The notes under the pieces: generated by a model
What the model saw: the letters and a program-made list of their open reading frames with translations, nothing else
Told to the model about the DNA's origin: nothing
The model's database searches: none
Shown: positions 12,601 through 21,000 of the stretch, piece after piece
Layout of the letters: each line of letters opens with the position of its first letter
How positions within the stretch are numbered: position 1 is the stretch's first letter
Position numbers and translations under genes: made by a program
Source: Crossaster papposus
Lineage: Eukaryota > Echinodermata > Asteroidea > Velatida > Solasteridae
DNA: 64,000 nt
NCBI GenBank assembly: GCA_037893245.1
Contig: JBAIAA010000608.1
Coordinates: 248,001 to 312,000, forward strand
Reading direction: 5' to 3'

Positions 12601-14828
12601 CCTTTGTGCTCTTTTGTGCTTCGACCCTCGATCGTTATGTGGTACCAGAGCACGTACTTGCATTGTCCGTAGTCTCAGTACATGCCGCTCCACCGCAGTG
12701 ATCCGGGCAGCATCGCTCGGTGCCAGGGCACTCTAGATCAAAGAGGCAGTCCAAAGCGCAGTCCGGGCTGAGCATGGAGACTATTCGTTCAGGGGGACAG
12801 GTACCGGGCTTGGATAGATCTGGAAGACAGATAAATAGGTTATTAGTCCAGTCAAAATACATAATTTTGTTTTGTTGACCTCAAACAAATTGCAACAGAT
12901 TGTTTTTCACCACAGTGCACTTCTATAAGGTCCCTAGAATGACATACTAAAAATCGACAAAAATCCAAGTGGTGGAAATATCACTAATTTGCATAAATCG
13001 TTAATCCCTGCCGCGTAATATATGTATTCACATATTTGGGTATATATATATTTTTTTCATTTTTTGAAAAGTTTATTTTGGTGATTCTACTTACATATCC
13101 TTACTTTAATAACATTTGCTAAATCATATAAGTGACTGAATAATTATGAGAACATAGTAATTATCAAAAATAACAACTTCGTGACCCTATAAATGTGCGC
13201 ATATTACACTGTCTCCAGATATCATCAAGTAGTCAGTATTGACGTGCTTCAAATTCACCAAGTTGCTCACTGGCACAGTTATCTTATTAAAACCTTATGG
13301 AAAATCATATAAACAATGATAACATTGTGATATTTAGCCCAGCAAACACAAACTGGGAGAAAATGGTGTGTCCCTAAATTGGGCTAACAAGTAGGTGAAG
13401 GGTTGCCTAAGGTGAGAGACTTGAACAAGTTCAAGGAAACCTCCCAAATTAAAGATTGTTGTTGCTTACAATAATCATATCTACGTTAAAATGTATTTTG
13501 GGGATTTCCTTATTGAACTTGTTCAAGTCTCCCATGTTAGGCAACCTTTAACTACTTTTTCGCCCAATTTAGGGACACACCATTTTCTCCCAGTTTGTGT
13601 TTGCTGGGCTAAATATCACAATGTTATCATTGTTTATATGATTTTCCATAAGGTTTAAATATGATAACTGTGCCAGTAAGCAACTTGGTGAATTTGAAGC
13701 TCACCAATACTGACTACTTGGTGATATCTGGAGACAGTGTAATGTGCGCACATTTATAGGGTCACGAAGTTGTCATTTTTGATAATTACTATGTTCTCAT
13801 AATTATTCAGTCACTTATATGATTTAGCAAATGTTATTGAAGTAAGGATATGTAAGTAGAATCACCAAAATACACTTTTCAAAAAATAAAAAAAAAATAT
13901 ATATATACCCAAATATGGGAATAAATATATTACGCGGCAGGGATTAACGATTTATGCAAATTAGTCATATTTCCACCACTTGGATGTTTGTAGACTTTTA
14001 GTATGTAATTCTAGGGACCTTGTAGAAGTGCACTGTGGTGAAAAACAATTTGTTGCAATTTGTTTGAGGTCAAAACTTATTTTTACTGGACTATATTCTA
14101 ACAAGCTCCCCGCTCAGTTCAACAACATACTGACGTGTACACACACGTCTTCCATGAACAGGCATAACGTGTTGATTTTCAATAGCTCTAAATAATACAT
14201 AACTCATCACGATTCAATAGGCCCACGAGAATTGAACGTGCTATACAAGTAGAAACCATCTTTATCTAATTTAACCGTCATAGTAATATTGACAGTAGAG
14301 CTTGTAATATTGAAATAACTTTGATTTTGTATTTTTTTCTTCCCGACTTCACCACGTCGCTCTAGGCAGTCATCTGCATCCCACCAATATACAGTTGTCC
14401 TTCCAAAGTCACGAACCTCGCAACATCAGAGGTCCTTCACAGCAACTTATGCTAGACTTTGGAACTTGCTATATACCTTATTCTGCTGTTGCTGCTAAAT
14501 CTGGCCAATCTTTTAAGAATATTGTACATAATGTTTTCCTTAATAAGCCACCTGCTCAAAAATTATGAACTCTAGCTGCATTTTGTTTCTACAACAAGCT
14601 TCTAGTTACCTTGGGTAAGGTTTAATAAAAATAAAAATAAAAAAAAAGATTGTAACCTCATCTCGCCTTACCTACATCTCCTCTCCGAGGAGCTGGCTTT
14701 TTCCACGGAAGAACAAACATATTTTTCGAGGTACCAGCTTTCTTCTCCACCGGATTGCCTCTGACCGAAACCAAGAACATCACGCCCATCACAACGAACG
14801 AAACTAGTCGAATAAAACGGAGCTTCAT
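3480..14828 (-). CDS. WFIKKN-like secreted protein: WAP, Ig, EGF x2, Kunitz x2, NTR (12 exons)
   Basis: Assembled by eye from 12 exons on the minus strand: 14672-14828, 12658-12819, 10329-10403, 8848-8928, 8528-8608, 7840-8016, 7247-7378, 6294-6705, 5135-5418, 4495-4560, 3933-4130 and 3480-3643. Together they give 1,989 nt, one open frame of 662 codons plus TAG. Every junction is GT-AG. All introns are phase 1 except the phase-2 one inside Kunitz 1. Domain order is signal peptide, WAP, Thr-rich linkers, Ig, two EGF, two Kunitz, NTR. Vertebrate WFIKKN proteins (WAP, Kazal, Ig, Kunitz, Kunitz, NTR) are secreted and bind GDF8/GDF11-type growth factors and proteases. The same outer order and the NTR start (YCDSDFVITG) support this family. 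Differences are that no Kazal/follistatin module was found and that EGF modules are inserted. A small unrecognised exon could exist in the long introns. The function is inferred from the family. Confidence 0.85.
3933..4130 (-). CDS. WFIKKN-like exon 11: NTR domain, first part
   Basis: The exon encodes VITGIVRRQLFADGRLKTVV, then LELTRRYKGHGLTFRR and a cysteine pair NRCSERC. This fits the N-terminal strands of a netrin/TIMP-like barrel. Acceptor ttctag and donor caag/gtataa are both phase 1. Confidence 0.85.
4495..4560 (-). CDS. WFIKKN-like exon 10: linker and start of NTR domain
   Basis: A 66-nt phase 1-1 exon encoding DTQPCQRCGIQSLPRAYCD and then SDF. The Cys-x-SDF start matches the NTR start of WFIKKN proteins. 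The acceptor is tatccag and the donor cg/gtaaga. It was located because frame and phase required a small exon between Kunitz 2 and the NTR body. Confidence 0.8.
4650..4785 (+). repeat. SINE 3' fragment
   Basis: It shares the tail gtttcttcaggcttgcgagc and the AATAAT run with fuller SINE copies at about 9818 and 11210. The tRNA-like head is missing. Confidence 0.65.
4812..5051. mobile_element. MITE with GGGGCCAATTTCATAGAGC ends
   Basis: Terminal inverted repeats tggggccaatttcatagagc and gctctatgaaactggcccca. It lies in the intron between the Kunitz and NTR exons. Fragments of the family also occur at about 6073-6122 and 60990-61060. Confidence 0.75.
5135..5418 (-). CDS. WFIKKN-like exon 9: rest of Kunitz 1 and complete Kunitz 2
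   Basis: The exon completes Kunitz 1 (YYDTETQLCQQFTYNGC to DDCRWEC) and encodes a full Kunitz 2 (DPCTHPIVTGRCKAMIPRW to ECARTC), each with six cysteines. The residue after the second cysteine (P1) is Lys in Kunitz 2, as in trypsin-inhibiting BPTI, but Ser in Kunitz 1. The two heads probably differ in target. The donor is cag/gtaaaa, phase 1. Confidence 0.92.
5483..5888. mobile_element. MITE family with TTTAAAGGGATCGTATACG ends, copy 1
   Basis: Terminal inverted repeats tttaaagggatcgtatacg and its complement. About 400 bp, non-coding. Full copies also occur at 16808-17202 and 42382-42900. It sits in the WFIKKN-like intron that splits Kunitz 1. Confidence 0.85.
6073..6122. mobile_element. Fragment of the GGGGCCAATTTCATAGAGC MITE
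   Basis: It carries only the right terminal end (gcagctctatgaaattggcc). Confidence 0.6.
6294..6705 (-). CDS. WFIKKN-like exon 8: two EGF domains and start of Kunitz 1
   Basis: EGF 1 runs from DPCQRYPDVCQNGATC to GWEGSYC. EGF 2 runs from CDSSPCSNGGIC to CPDGFTGHQC. Each has six cysteines. A linker leads into the first two cysteines of a Kunitz domain (DACYMPLNKGSCSRKETQ). The exon ends in phase 2 at aatg/gttagt, so the next exon completes a Trp codon. EGF modules are not part of vertebrate WFIKKN proteins. Confidence 0.9.
7247..7378 (-). CDS. WFIKKN-like exon 7: second half of Ig domain
   Basis: The exon encodes SRLEINGVTLEDSQRFVC, with the Ig strand E/F signature (L.I..V...D...F.C) supplying the second core cysteine, and then the G strand FWVTVTEET. 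It is phase 1 at both ends (acceptor tatag, donor acag/gtacca). Confidence 0.85.
7436..7580 (+). repeat. tRNA-derived SINE
   Basis: B-box-like gggttcgaaccca at 7468-7480 is followed by gttgggcaaggcactatctg, a tail type common in deuterostome SINEs. It lies just upstream of Ig exon b, in the Ig intron. Confidence 0.65.
7840..8016 (-). CDS. WFIKKN-like exon 6: first half of Ig domain
   Basis: The exon encodes the N-terminal half of an Ig-like fold, GDDLVLRCNI (strand B cysteine) and LLLFWMVQIG (core Trp). Acceptor tctccag and donor g/gtgagc are both phase 1. The domain continues in 7247-7378. Confidence 0.85.
8109..8195 (-). repeat. tRNA-derived sequence or tRNA pseudogene
   Basis: On the minus strand it reads GGCAAGATAGCTCAGTTGG, with a perfect A-box region, a T-arm-like stretch and a 6-bp acceptor pairing (GGCAAG/CTTGCC). 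The anticodon stem does not pair well and the B box is altered (GGTTCTAGTCC), so it is probably not functional. Confidence 0.55.
8325..8400 (+). repeat. tRNA-like SINE head
   Basis: gttggtgcagtgatagtt followed by cccgggttcgaatccc gives A- and B-box-like signals. No intact tRNA fold was seen. Confidence 0.5.
8528..8608 (-). CDS. WFIKKN-like exon 5: Thr-rich linker
   Basis: An 81-nt phase 1-1 exon encoding ATQPQTTVSTAKTTETTTYY and a short tail. The acceptor follows a strong pyrimidine tract (ttcttttttgatggttttag). An alternative reading starts at an ATG at 8688-8690, preceded by an in-frame TAG. That reading would give a separate signal-peptide-like start (LMLVLSSFLMVLEA), which could be an alternative promoter. 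Frame and phase fit the internal-exon model. Confidence 0.6.
8848..8928 (-). CDS. WFIKKN-like exon 4: Thr/Ser-rich linker, copy 2
   Basis: An 81-nt phase 1-1 exon that is the sister of 10329-10403. It encodes EFTTTSQASEPVLSTPAAD followed by TSANSNT, one Asn-Ser dipeptide longer than its copy. The splice sites are intact and it is probably a mucin-like spacer. Confidence 0.65.
9236..9685. repeat. Minisatellite, unit about 104-118 bp, about 4 copies
   Basis: Units contain gccaaattggtataacggat and agaccaagatagggtctaga. The length varies with the number of aaagagtgctttc sub-repeats. Confidence 0.85.
9818..10110 (+). repeat. tRNA-derived SINE, copy 1
   Basis: The head gtcaggttggcgcagcggt and B box gggttcgaattc are followed by a conserved body (cttctcattgtgttctttct) and an AATAAT-type tail. 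Confidence 0.8.
10329..10403 (-). CDS. WFIKKN-like exon 3: Thr/Ser-rich linker, copy 1
   Basis: A 75-nt symmetrical phase 1-1 exon encodes EFTTTSQASEPVLTTPAAD and a short Thr/Asn tail, with acceptor ttacag and donor g/gtaatt. It is nearly identical to the exon at 8848-8928, the two lying in a 1.48-kb tandem duplication. The composition suggests an O-glycosylated spacer. That it is used as an exon is inferred from intact splice sites and frame. Confidence 0.65.
10724..11065. repeat. Minisatellite, second copy of the 9236-9685 block
   Basis: The same unit, about 3 copies, within the duplicated 1.48-kb segment. Confidence 0.85.
11210..11500 (+). repeat. tRNA-derived SINE, copy 2
   Basis: Duplicate of the SINE at 9818, with B box gggttcgaatcc and the same body and tail. 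It arose through the segmental duplication, not by a separate insertion. Confidence 0.8.
11842..12038. mobile_element. Hairpin repeat with GTTCCCCAGTCC arms
   Basis: Left arm has repeats of gttccccagtccctat and ends catagttgttacaa. The right arm is the complement (ttgtaacaactatgg, then gggactggggaac). The centre has aaaatcgacc pieces. It is a MITE or foldback in the WFIKKN-like intron 2. Confidence 0.7.
12658..12819 (-). CDS. WFIKKN-like exon 2: WAP domain
   Basis: The exon encodes a whey-acidic-protein four-disulfide core with all eight cysteines: KPGTCPPE, SPDC, CLFDLEC, CPGTERCC, PDHCGGAAC. It follows the polypyrimidine acceptor tctgtcttccag and ends at aatgcaa/gtacgt. It is phase 1 at both ends, as expected for a shuffled extracellular module. 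Confidence 0.9.
12873..14075. mobile_element. 1.2-kb foldback element
   Basis: Two arms of about 550 bp are near-perfect reverse complements. The outer ends are gacctcaaacaaattgcaac (about 12877) and its complement ending at about 14071. A spacer of roughly 60 bp lies near 13445-13500. No coding content. It lies in WFIKKN-like intron 1. Confidence 0.85.
14370..14640 (+). mobile_element. Non-LTR retrotransposon 3' end
   Basis: A translation gives the late reverse-transcriptase-ORF pattern VVLPKSRTSQHQRSFTATYA followed by RLWNLL, then degenerate sequence and an A-rich tail (aataaaaataaaaataaaaa). Confidence 0.65.
14672..14828 (-). CDS. WFIKKN-like exon 1: start codon and signal peptide
   Basis: The exon starts MKLRFIRLVSFVVMGVMF, with a hydrophobic core and an SVRG-N type cleavage region typical of a secretory signal. 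A basic stretch follows (PWKKPAPRRGDV). It ends GTA G followed by the donor gtaagg, phase 1. In-frame ATGs further upstream exist, but this one directly precedes the hydrophobic core. Confidence 0.8.
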
Positions 14829-16291
14829 TTTCGGTGCAGCGAGGGGCCGAATGTTCCAACCGTTTTTGACGAACAATGTCAACGTATTTCTGCCCAGTGG
14901 TTCACAGATTGGGTTCGGGTTTAGGTTCGGGCGTTGATGAGACAAACACGATATGCCTATTACCTATTTTCCAGGTGTCCCGTGTTTCGTTCGGAGTTTC
15001 CCTGCGCGAACGGACTCGGACTTCAGTTCCACTCCAACGACCAGTAAGACTTTCCCAAAGTATCAAATGAGGTTTACCTGTTAGGACCACGAAGCTGTTT
15101 CGATTGGGAGGATGTCACTACCAAGTATCAAGAAGTCCCAATTATCTCCATACAGTACATGTAATTTCACAAGAGCAGTTGCAAATTAAAGATCACAGCA
15201 ATGCAGATTCGCCCACAAGTAGTTCCAGCCGCGCGCTACACACTGTCGCATGTCAGTGACTGACAACGGTGAACGACAACCCGAGACAACTGTGTGGGAA
15301 GGCTCAATTCGGTCCGCTTTACCACGACTCGAAATACGTTCGCCAATTCTGTATATGGCTATGCACGTCCAATGGAAAGTTGTTCGCGTAGTTGTCAAAC
15401 GTTAATGCGTTCGGGTGAGTGAGTGAATGCGCCCCAGAACTCTCACTTTTGGAGATTTGATGATGGTGATTTAGACAACAAACCGTGTGGCTTAATTCGC
15501 TTCTAGATGACTCATCAATTCGCGATGTAACAGTTGAAAATCAAGAGAATGACTGGAACAACCTCTTTATCTTCCAAGTACTAAACCGTGATGGTCAAGG
15601 ACCGAATCACAGAACTTATGCTACCTATACTCAATCACAATAGGAGTGGGCGAGTGTGATAGTAAGCCGGATGCACACTTCCGCTCTACGAGGAAATGCT
15701 CTCTGCTTAACCTTTTTATAGATGACCCTGAATCACTACAAGTCGCGCTAACCATTGCAATGGATTCCGCACCTTTCAATTTCCCTTTCTTGTCCTTTAT
15801 TGGAAACCCTTGCCCGTTATAATTACCCCACAAGTAAGTCCTTTAATTATGCCAGCCAAGGATGCGAAACCGATGGGAAACGAGGATGTCAAATTTTTAA
15901 TATATATTTCAAAAACCAGAAAACATAGGTGAAGTCAAGAAACCACCGTGTCGATCAGGTGAGAGAAATCACACTTAATGATGAATGAAACATTCCATCT
16001 GTCACCTCATGGAATTGTTCTTACCACTGCACTCCAAACATTCATTATTTGTACACTATTCTACACAAAAGTCTAACTACTTTTAATGAAAATACATACA
16101 GCTGGTTCCTGGGCAATAATCACAAATTATTAGGAAGTATAAACAATGCTCTCCGATAAGATAAACCTTAGTTTGAGACAAACTGTAGATTGCTTCGAAA
16201 CCAATGAATACATTTAAGGCTTACATGGAGTTTACTTTGATGGCTATTTTACCCTTTGACGCCAGTGACTCATTTGATTATACACATGACT
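14829..16291. other. 5' flank of the WFIKKN-like gene, no gene seen
   Basis: Moderately CpG-containing near 14980-15400, so it probably holds the promoter and 5' UTR of the minus-strand gene. Short ORFs on both strands look random, and no domain motif is visible. Confidence 0.4.
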
Positions 16292-16526
16292 CAGGGATGT
16301 AGTCGAGTCCATCACAAGTCCCTGCAAGTCCCTGTAAGTCCCTGCAAGTCCATCACAAGTCCTCCAGTTCCAATTCAAATCGCAAGCTATTCAAATCAGC
16401 TTTGACAAAAGCATTCCTTTGTCATTGTTCATCCAGTTACTTGTGACTGCCTTTATGAAGGGACTTGTGGCTGGCTTCACGAAAGGACTTGTGAACGGAC
16501 TTGCAGGGACTCGACTACAACCCTGG
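16292..16526. mobile_element. MITE with CAGGGATGTAGTCGAGTCC ends
   Basis: Terminal inverted repeats cagggatgtagtcgagtcc and gggactcgactacaaccctg. The interior has short aagtccctgc repeats. Other copies are at 29879-30157, 31117-31355 and, expanded, 50577-51272. Confidence 0.85.
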
Positions 16527-16807
16527 CATGACTACACATCAGCCTCTGTCCAGCAGCTGCACCGAACAATGGGCCCGAGCGTACAGCTGTGACACGGGCC
16601 GTGTTCTACGGCGTAGCGCAGCTGACATCAGCATTCCGGACAGATTAGCGGACCGCGGTTATAACCGCTCCCCAGCGGGAGTGGGTTGAGTACATTAGCA
16701 GAGAAGTAAGAGATAACCAGGCACAATTAAAGGCTGAATTCTAGTCATAACAGAAGTAAATGAAAAAGCGGATTTTGAAAACATGTACTGGAAAATTTGA
16801 TTTATAT

Positions 16808-17202
16808 TTAAAGGGATCGTATACGTTTGGTAATTACTCCAAACATTAATGGCAATAAAAACTTACTTGGTAAGAAGTACAGCAGCTTTGGATAGTATAA
16901 TGCATTTTTAGAAACTTTTCACTTTAAAGTACTGCGGTTATGGAAAAATATATCACTTTTTATCCTCAAATATTTGAATCTGAGAAGCGTTACTGCAGTG
17001 ACGTTTCTCAGATCGTGTATTCCAATCCAGATTATTCTTCCTGCGTGGACATAACCGCTCCAGATTTTCGGCAATATCTCAAAATCGCTACCACCTTTTG
17101 AAATGAAAGTTTTACAGGTTAGTTTTATGGTATATATCTATAACTATATAGAATTGAAACAAACAGTGGGTTCCGATTACCAAACGTATACGATCCCTTT
17201 AA
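16808..17202. mobile_element. TTTAAAGGGATCGTATACG MITE, copy 2
   Basis: A full copy with both inverted ends, uninterrupted inside. It serves as reference for the copy at 42382. Confidence 0.88.
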
Positions 17203-17478
17203 GTCCTATAACAAGTCAATATCACCTTAGACTAATCAATTACAAGTCACTTAATCTCGGGTGATGGTAACAATATAATTGAATTTAACGAGAAATATAT
17301 TCCAGTGTCACTGAAATTTTGAGAAATTTCGAGATGGAACGCCCCTTTAATAAAATTTTCTAAACACCTAATAAAGAGCACTCTAACACGATATAATGTT
17401 TCAATACATGCATTTCGTCTGTACACGCAGAAAACAAACAACATTATGTGTATCTGCTTTTAACGCTCGGTGATCAGG

Positions 17479-17934
17479 GGCCCGTTTTGGCGAGCACAAC
17501 CAACAACTGTTTCGGTCGTCGGTGATTGGTTAAACGTTTTTAGCGACCTCGGTTGTGATGTGATCACTTGACTGTTCCGACCAAAGATGAAACGAGGATC
17601 GGGATTGGTTGGCACTCAAAAATAAAGATGTTCCAAAAATATTTGTTTCTTTAGTTTTTAAGTATCGAGTTGGTATTTGAAAAGTATGCAACTAAATAAA
17701 AACGAACGGAGCAAATAGTGAAAAAAAATGGTATATCGCAACATCAAACTCTCTAAAACAAAAAAGAGAATTCTGTCGTCTTCCAAGTGTCGTCTGCTAT
17801 TTGCTTGGTAACGTTAGGTCTACGTGAACGACAAACAACCCTGGTCATGCGTTTTTCGCGCGTTGAACAATTTATGTTTGTGGTCGAAGTTATGACGTCA
17901 GAAACAGCTCTTAGTCAGTAGCGCCAAAACAGGC
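17479..17934. mobile_element. Probable MITE with GGCCCGTTTTGGCG ends
   Basis: The left end ggcccgttttggcg and right end cgccaaaacaggcc match at 13 of 14 positions. No coding content. Confidence 0.55.
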
Positions 17935-18032
17935 CACTAAATTCAACAACTGTGGGTCGATCAAACGGACGCGAAGGTTTAAACTCCAACTTCCTTTTCT
18001 GTGCACGTGGCTAGACTTCCTTCCAGCCGTCA

Positions 18033-18086
18033 CTATTTGTGCCAAGAGGGCGAGATGGGTGGGGACGGTAAACCTTCTTTTGAGCA
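18033..18086 (-). CDS. Tentative last exon of the CRK-like SH2 gene
   Basis: After a strong acceptor (ctgtttttttacag), 17 codons encode CSKEGLPSPPISPSWHK, then TAG, in the phase 0 required by the upstream donor. The tail has a short proline-rich LPSPPISP segment. There is no homology to anchor it, so it could be a chance fit. Confidence 0.35.
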   Translation of the reverse strand, partial: CSKEGLPSPPISPSWHK

Positions 18087-21000
18087 CTGTAAAAAAACAG
18101 TATTGTGATGTCACTATGTTAGAATTAGCATTATTACAATAAACGTATATTAAAGTGGTATATATACTTTTTTGAAGGGGTGTCACACTTTTGGCAATTG
18201 CTTGAATTATCAGGAATGGGTGGATTTGGGGGGTTGTATTTTATAGTAAATATCGTTTATCTGACCTGTCCAAAGTTTTATAATCATGGATGCTGAGAAC
18301 TATCGCAAGAGGGGCTACCGGTACTTATGCTGCGTTCCAATCGCGTCGTGTTTATCTTGTTCACGAGTTCACGAGTTGTACAATGGCGTTCTAATCGCCT
18401 GGTAACTCGTGTTCACCAGTGGTAAACTCGAGGTGGAATTTTTTTCTCCATGTTCACGACTTCATAAACAATGAAATACTCGCGCATGTGTGTGTTTGTT
18501 CACGTACGAGTTCTTGCGCGATAAAGAATGTCCTTACCGCACGACTAACTCGACTGTGCGCGTGCGTCTTGGTGAGTAGCGTTTGCAATGCAACCTACTC
18601 GTGAACATGGAGACATTCACGTTGAACACGATAAACGCGATTGGAACGCAGTATATGACACGGAGCATTATAACTTACAGGCGTATCGAGTGTGATGGTG
18701 TCCAGCGGGTATTTCTGGTAGTAGCCGATGAGGGCGTCGAGGTCGGCAAAGTCCCGGTCTCGGATCTTCAGCGTCCGGCCTGCCTTACGGATGTCGAAGT
18801 CAATCACCATGCCATTATCACTTGATACCGAAACAAACAAAAAACAAACAAATGGCAACTCAAAATTGGCTTAAAGGTTGGATACACTATTTGCAGATAT
18901 TAAAAATATTTACTACCGAATCATTAAGAAATATTTTACTCATTTGAAAGTAAATGTTGATTCTATAGGCATCCAGCAAAATGATTGCGCTAGATATCCT
19001 GTAATTATTCCGAAAATTATAATTTTATAATGAAACATTCGCGATCACCGGACGGCGATCGCGAAAAAACAAAGATAACACAAGAATAACTGCTCGACGC
19101 CGGTTGAAAAAAACCCGCTGTTTTTCGTGCTTTTCTCGGCATCCATGATTGTAAAACCTCGGACAGCTCAGTCAAACGATATTTACTATAAATACAACCC
19201 CCCAAATCTACTCATTCATGATAATTCAAGCAATGACCAATGGTGTATCCTACCTTTAAATTCTTATATACATAAATAAGATGATCAGTATAGGTGATAA
19301 GTTTCCTAGCGATTATAAGCAGATTTACAAGACGATCTTAGAGAAAGGTCATTGTGCGTGGTCTACGGCGTACGTTAGAGGGCGCCCGCATCGCGCTGCA
19401 CACCGCGATTAGATCGTCTTGCAAACAAGACCAGGGGTGCGTTCCACTCCAGCGAACGTTGCCAACGTTGGCCAACGTTAGCGTTGTTCGCGTGAGTGGA
19501 ACGCAATGTTTGCCAATTATGTTGGCGAACGTTAGCGAAAACGGCGAACGACATTTCGAGCTATTCGCTGTTGGCCAGTGACGTATTTTAAAGATGGCGG
19601 AGAAGTTAGCAGCCGACGGTTTTCTTTTCACGGTTTTGATTTACGTTTCATACTTTTCGTTATAAACGGCGGGTTGTTTTGAGCATTCACAGGGATCTTT
19701 TAAAGAAAAATAATGAGTTGGACAAAAAGCAGCGAACCAAACGATGTCACTTTCACTGGGCGCCGCCATTTTGAAAACGTAATTTTTTTCAATATCGTTC
19801 CACTTCAACTAACGCCAACTCAAAACGTTGGCGAACGTTCGCGCAAACAGTTCGCGTAAGTGGAACGCACCCCTGGTTCTCTATCTTCATTTTATTCAGG
19901 GTATAAAAAATGATTTTGTTTTCAGTTTGCTGTGTGTTTACTTCATCGAGATGACGTAACTTCCCCTTGTTGTCATGTTGTCTCGTACCAAGAACGTACC
20001 GGACATCACGCCGTTGAGTATCTCGTGAGCGGCGTCCTTCGTCATTTTCCCGAAATACCAAGCACTGGGGGCGATAAAACAAAAAGAAAATCAACTAAGG
20101 CCGTTTTCCAAACCCCTGGCTTCGGCTCCGTCTCCGGCTACAGCCTATTGCTAAAGTGTATGAATGAAGCCAGAGACGAAGACAAAGTTGGGGTTTTGAA
20201 AACAGCCAAAGCGTAATCTTCGGTAAGCACCTAAAGAAAGCGACCAAAATAACAACCCTATCCATATAGTCCTACCGGGGCTACACAAGTGGGGCTGCCT
20301 TAACCGTGGCCGTTTTCCCAAAACCCCAGCTTCGTCTACGTCTCAAGCTTCGTTTATGCAGTTTAGCAATGAGCTGGAGCCGAAGCCAGGGGTTTGGAAA
20401 ACGCCCTATATAGCCTTAACAAGACGATTTCGTAACCAAAGCCGCACGACGAGGTCGTTTTGGGCCAAGTTCGACCAAGGACTATAGTTAACTAAAGTTT
20501 GACTAACTCTGATCGAACTCAGGCTAGTCGACGATGGTTGGACTAGTCTAGTCGACTATTCACGACCAGCCTACCGCGGTTGGTCGCATCGATGTAACCA
20601 ATAGCCGCTTTAATAGCACAGTACAGAGAGGACCAGTTTGGCAGTTATCAATAGTTCGACTAGAATCGTTCGCACTGCAACTTCAGTGCGCATGCCCTAA
20701 TGACGTCACGAACTAACCACTAGTTAACTATAGTTCCTTGATCGAACTTGGCCAATAGTTCGACTAGAATCATTCGCACTTCAACTTCAGTGCGCATGCC
20801 CATACACAGACGTCACGAACTAACCACCAGTTAACTATAGTTTCTTGATCGGACTTGGCCTTGGCTGCTCCATTACGGTTGATTTTGTAGAGAATAAACT
20901 CAATTTCTTTGATACCTGAACATATTCAATCAAACCTTTCTGATCTCAATTGGAGTCAAAATTGGAGTCAAAAGGTGTAAGATGTGTTTTGTCTTCGGAT

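Noticed and set aside
15186..15398. Minus-strand ORF considered as an SH3 exon for the CRK-like gene
   Set aside because: It has no ALYDF, WW or PxxY-type SH3 residues and no suitable splice sites.
19338..19631. Minus-strand ORF of 97 codons
   Set aside because: Lies mostly inside the CCAGGGGTGCGTTCCACT MITE and shows no domain.
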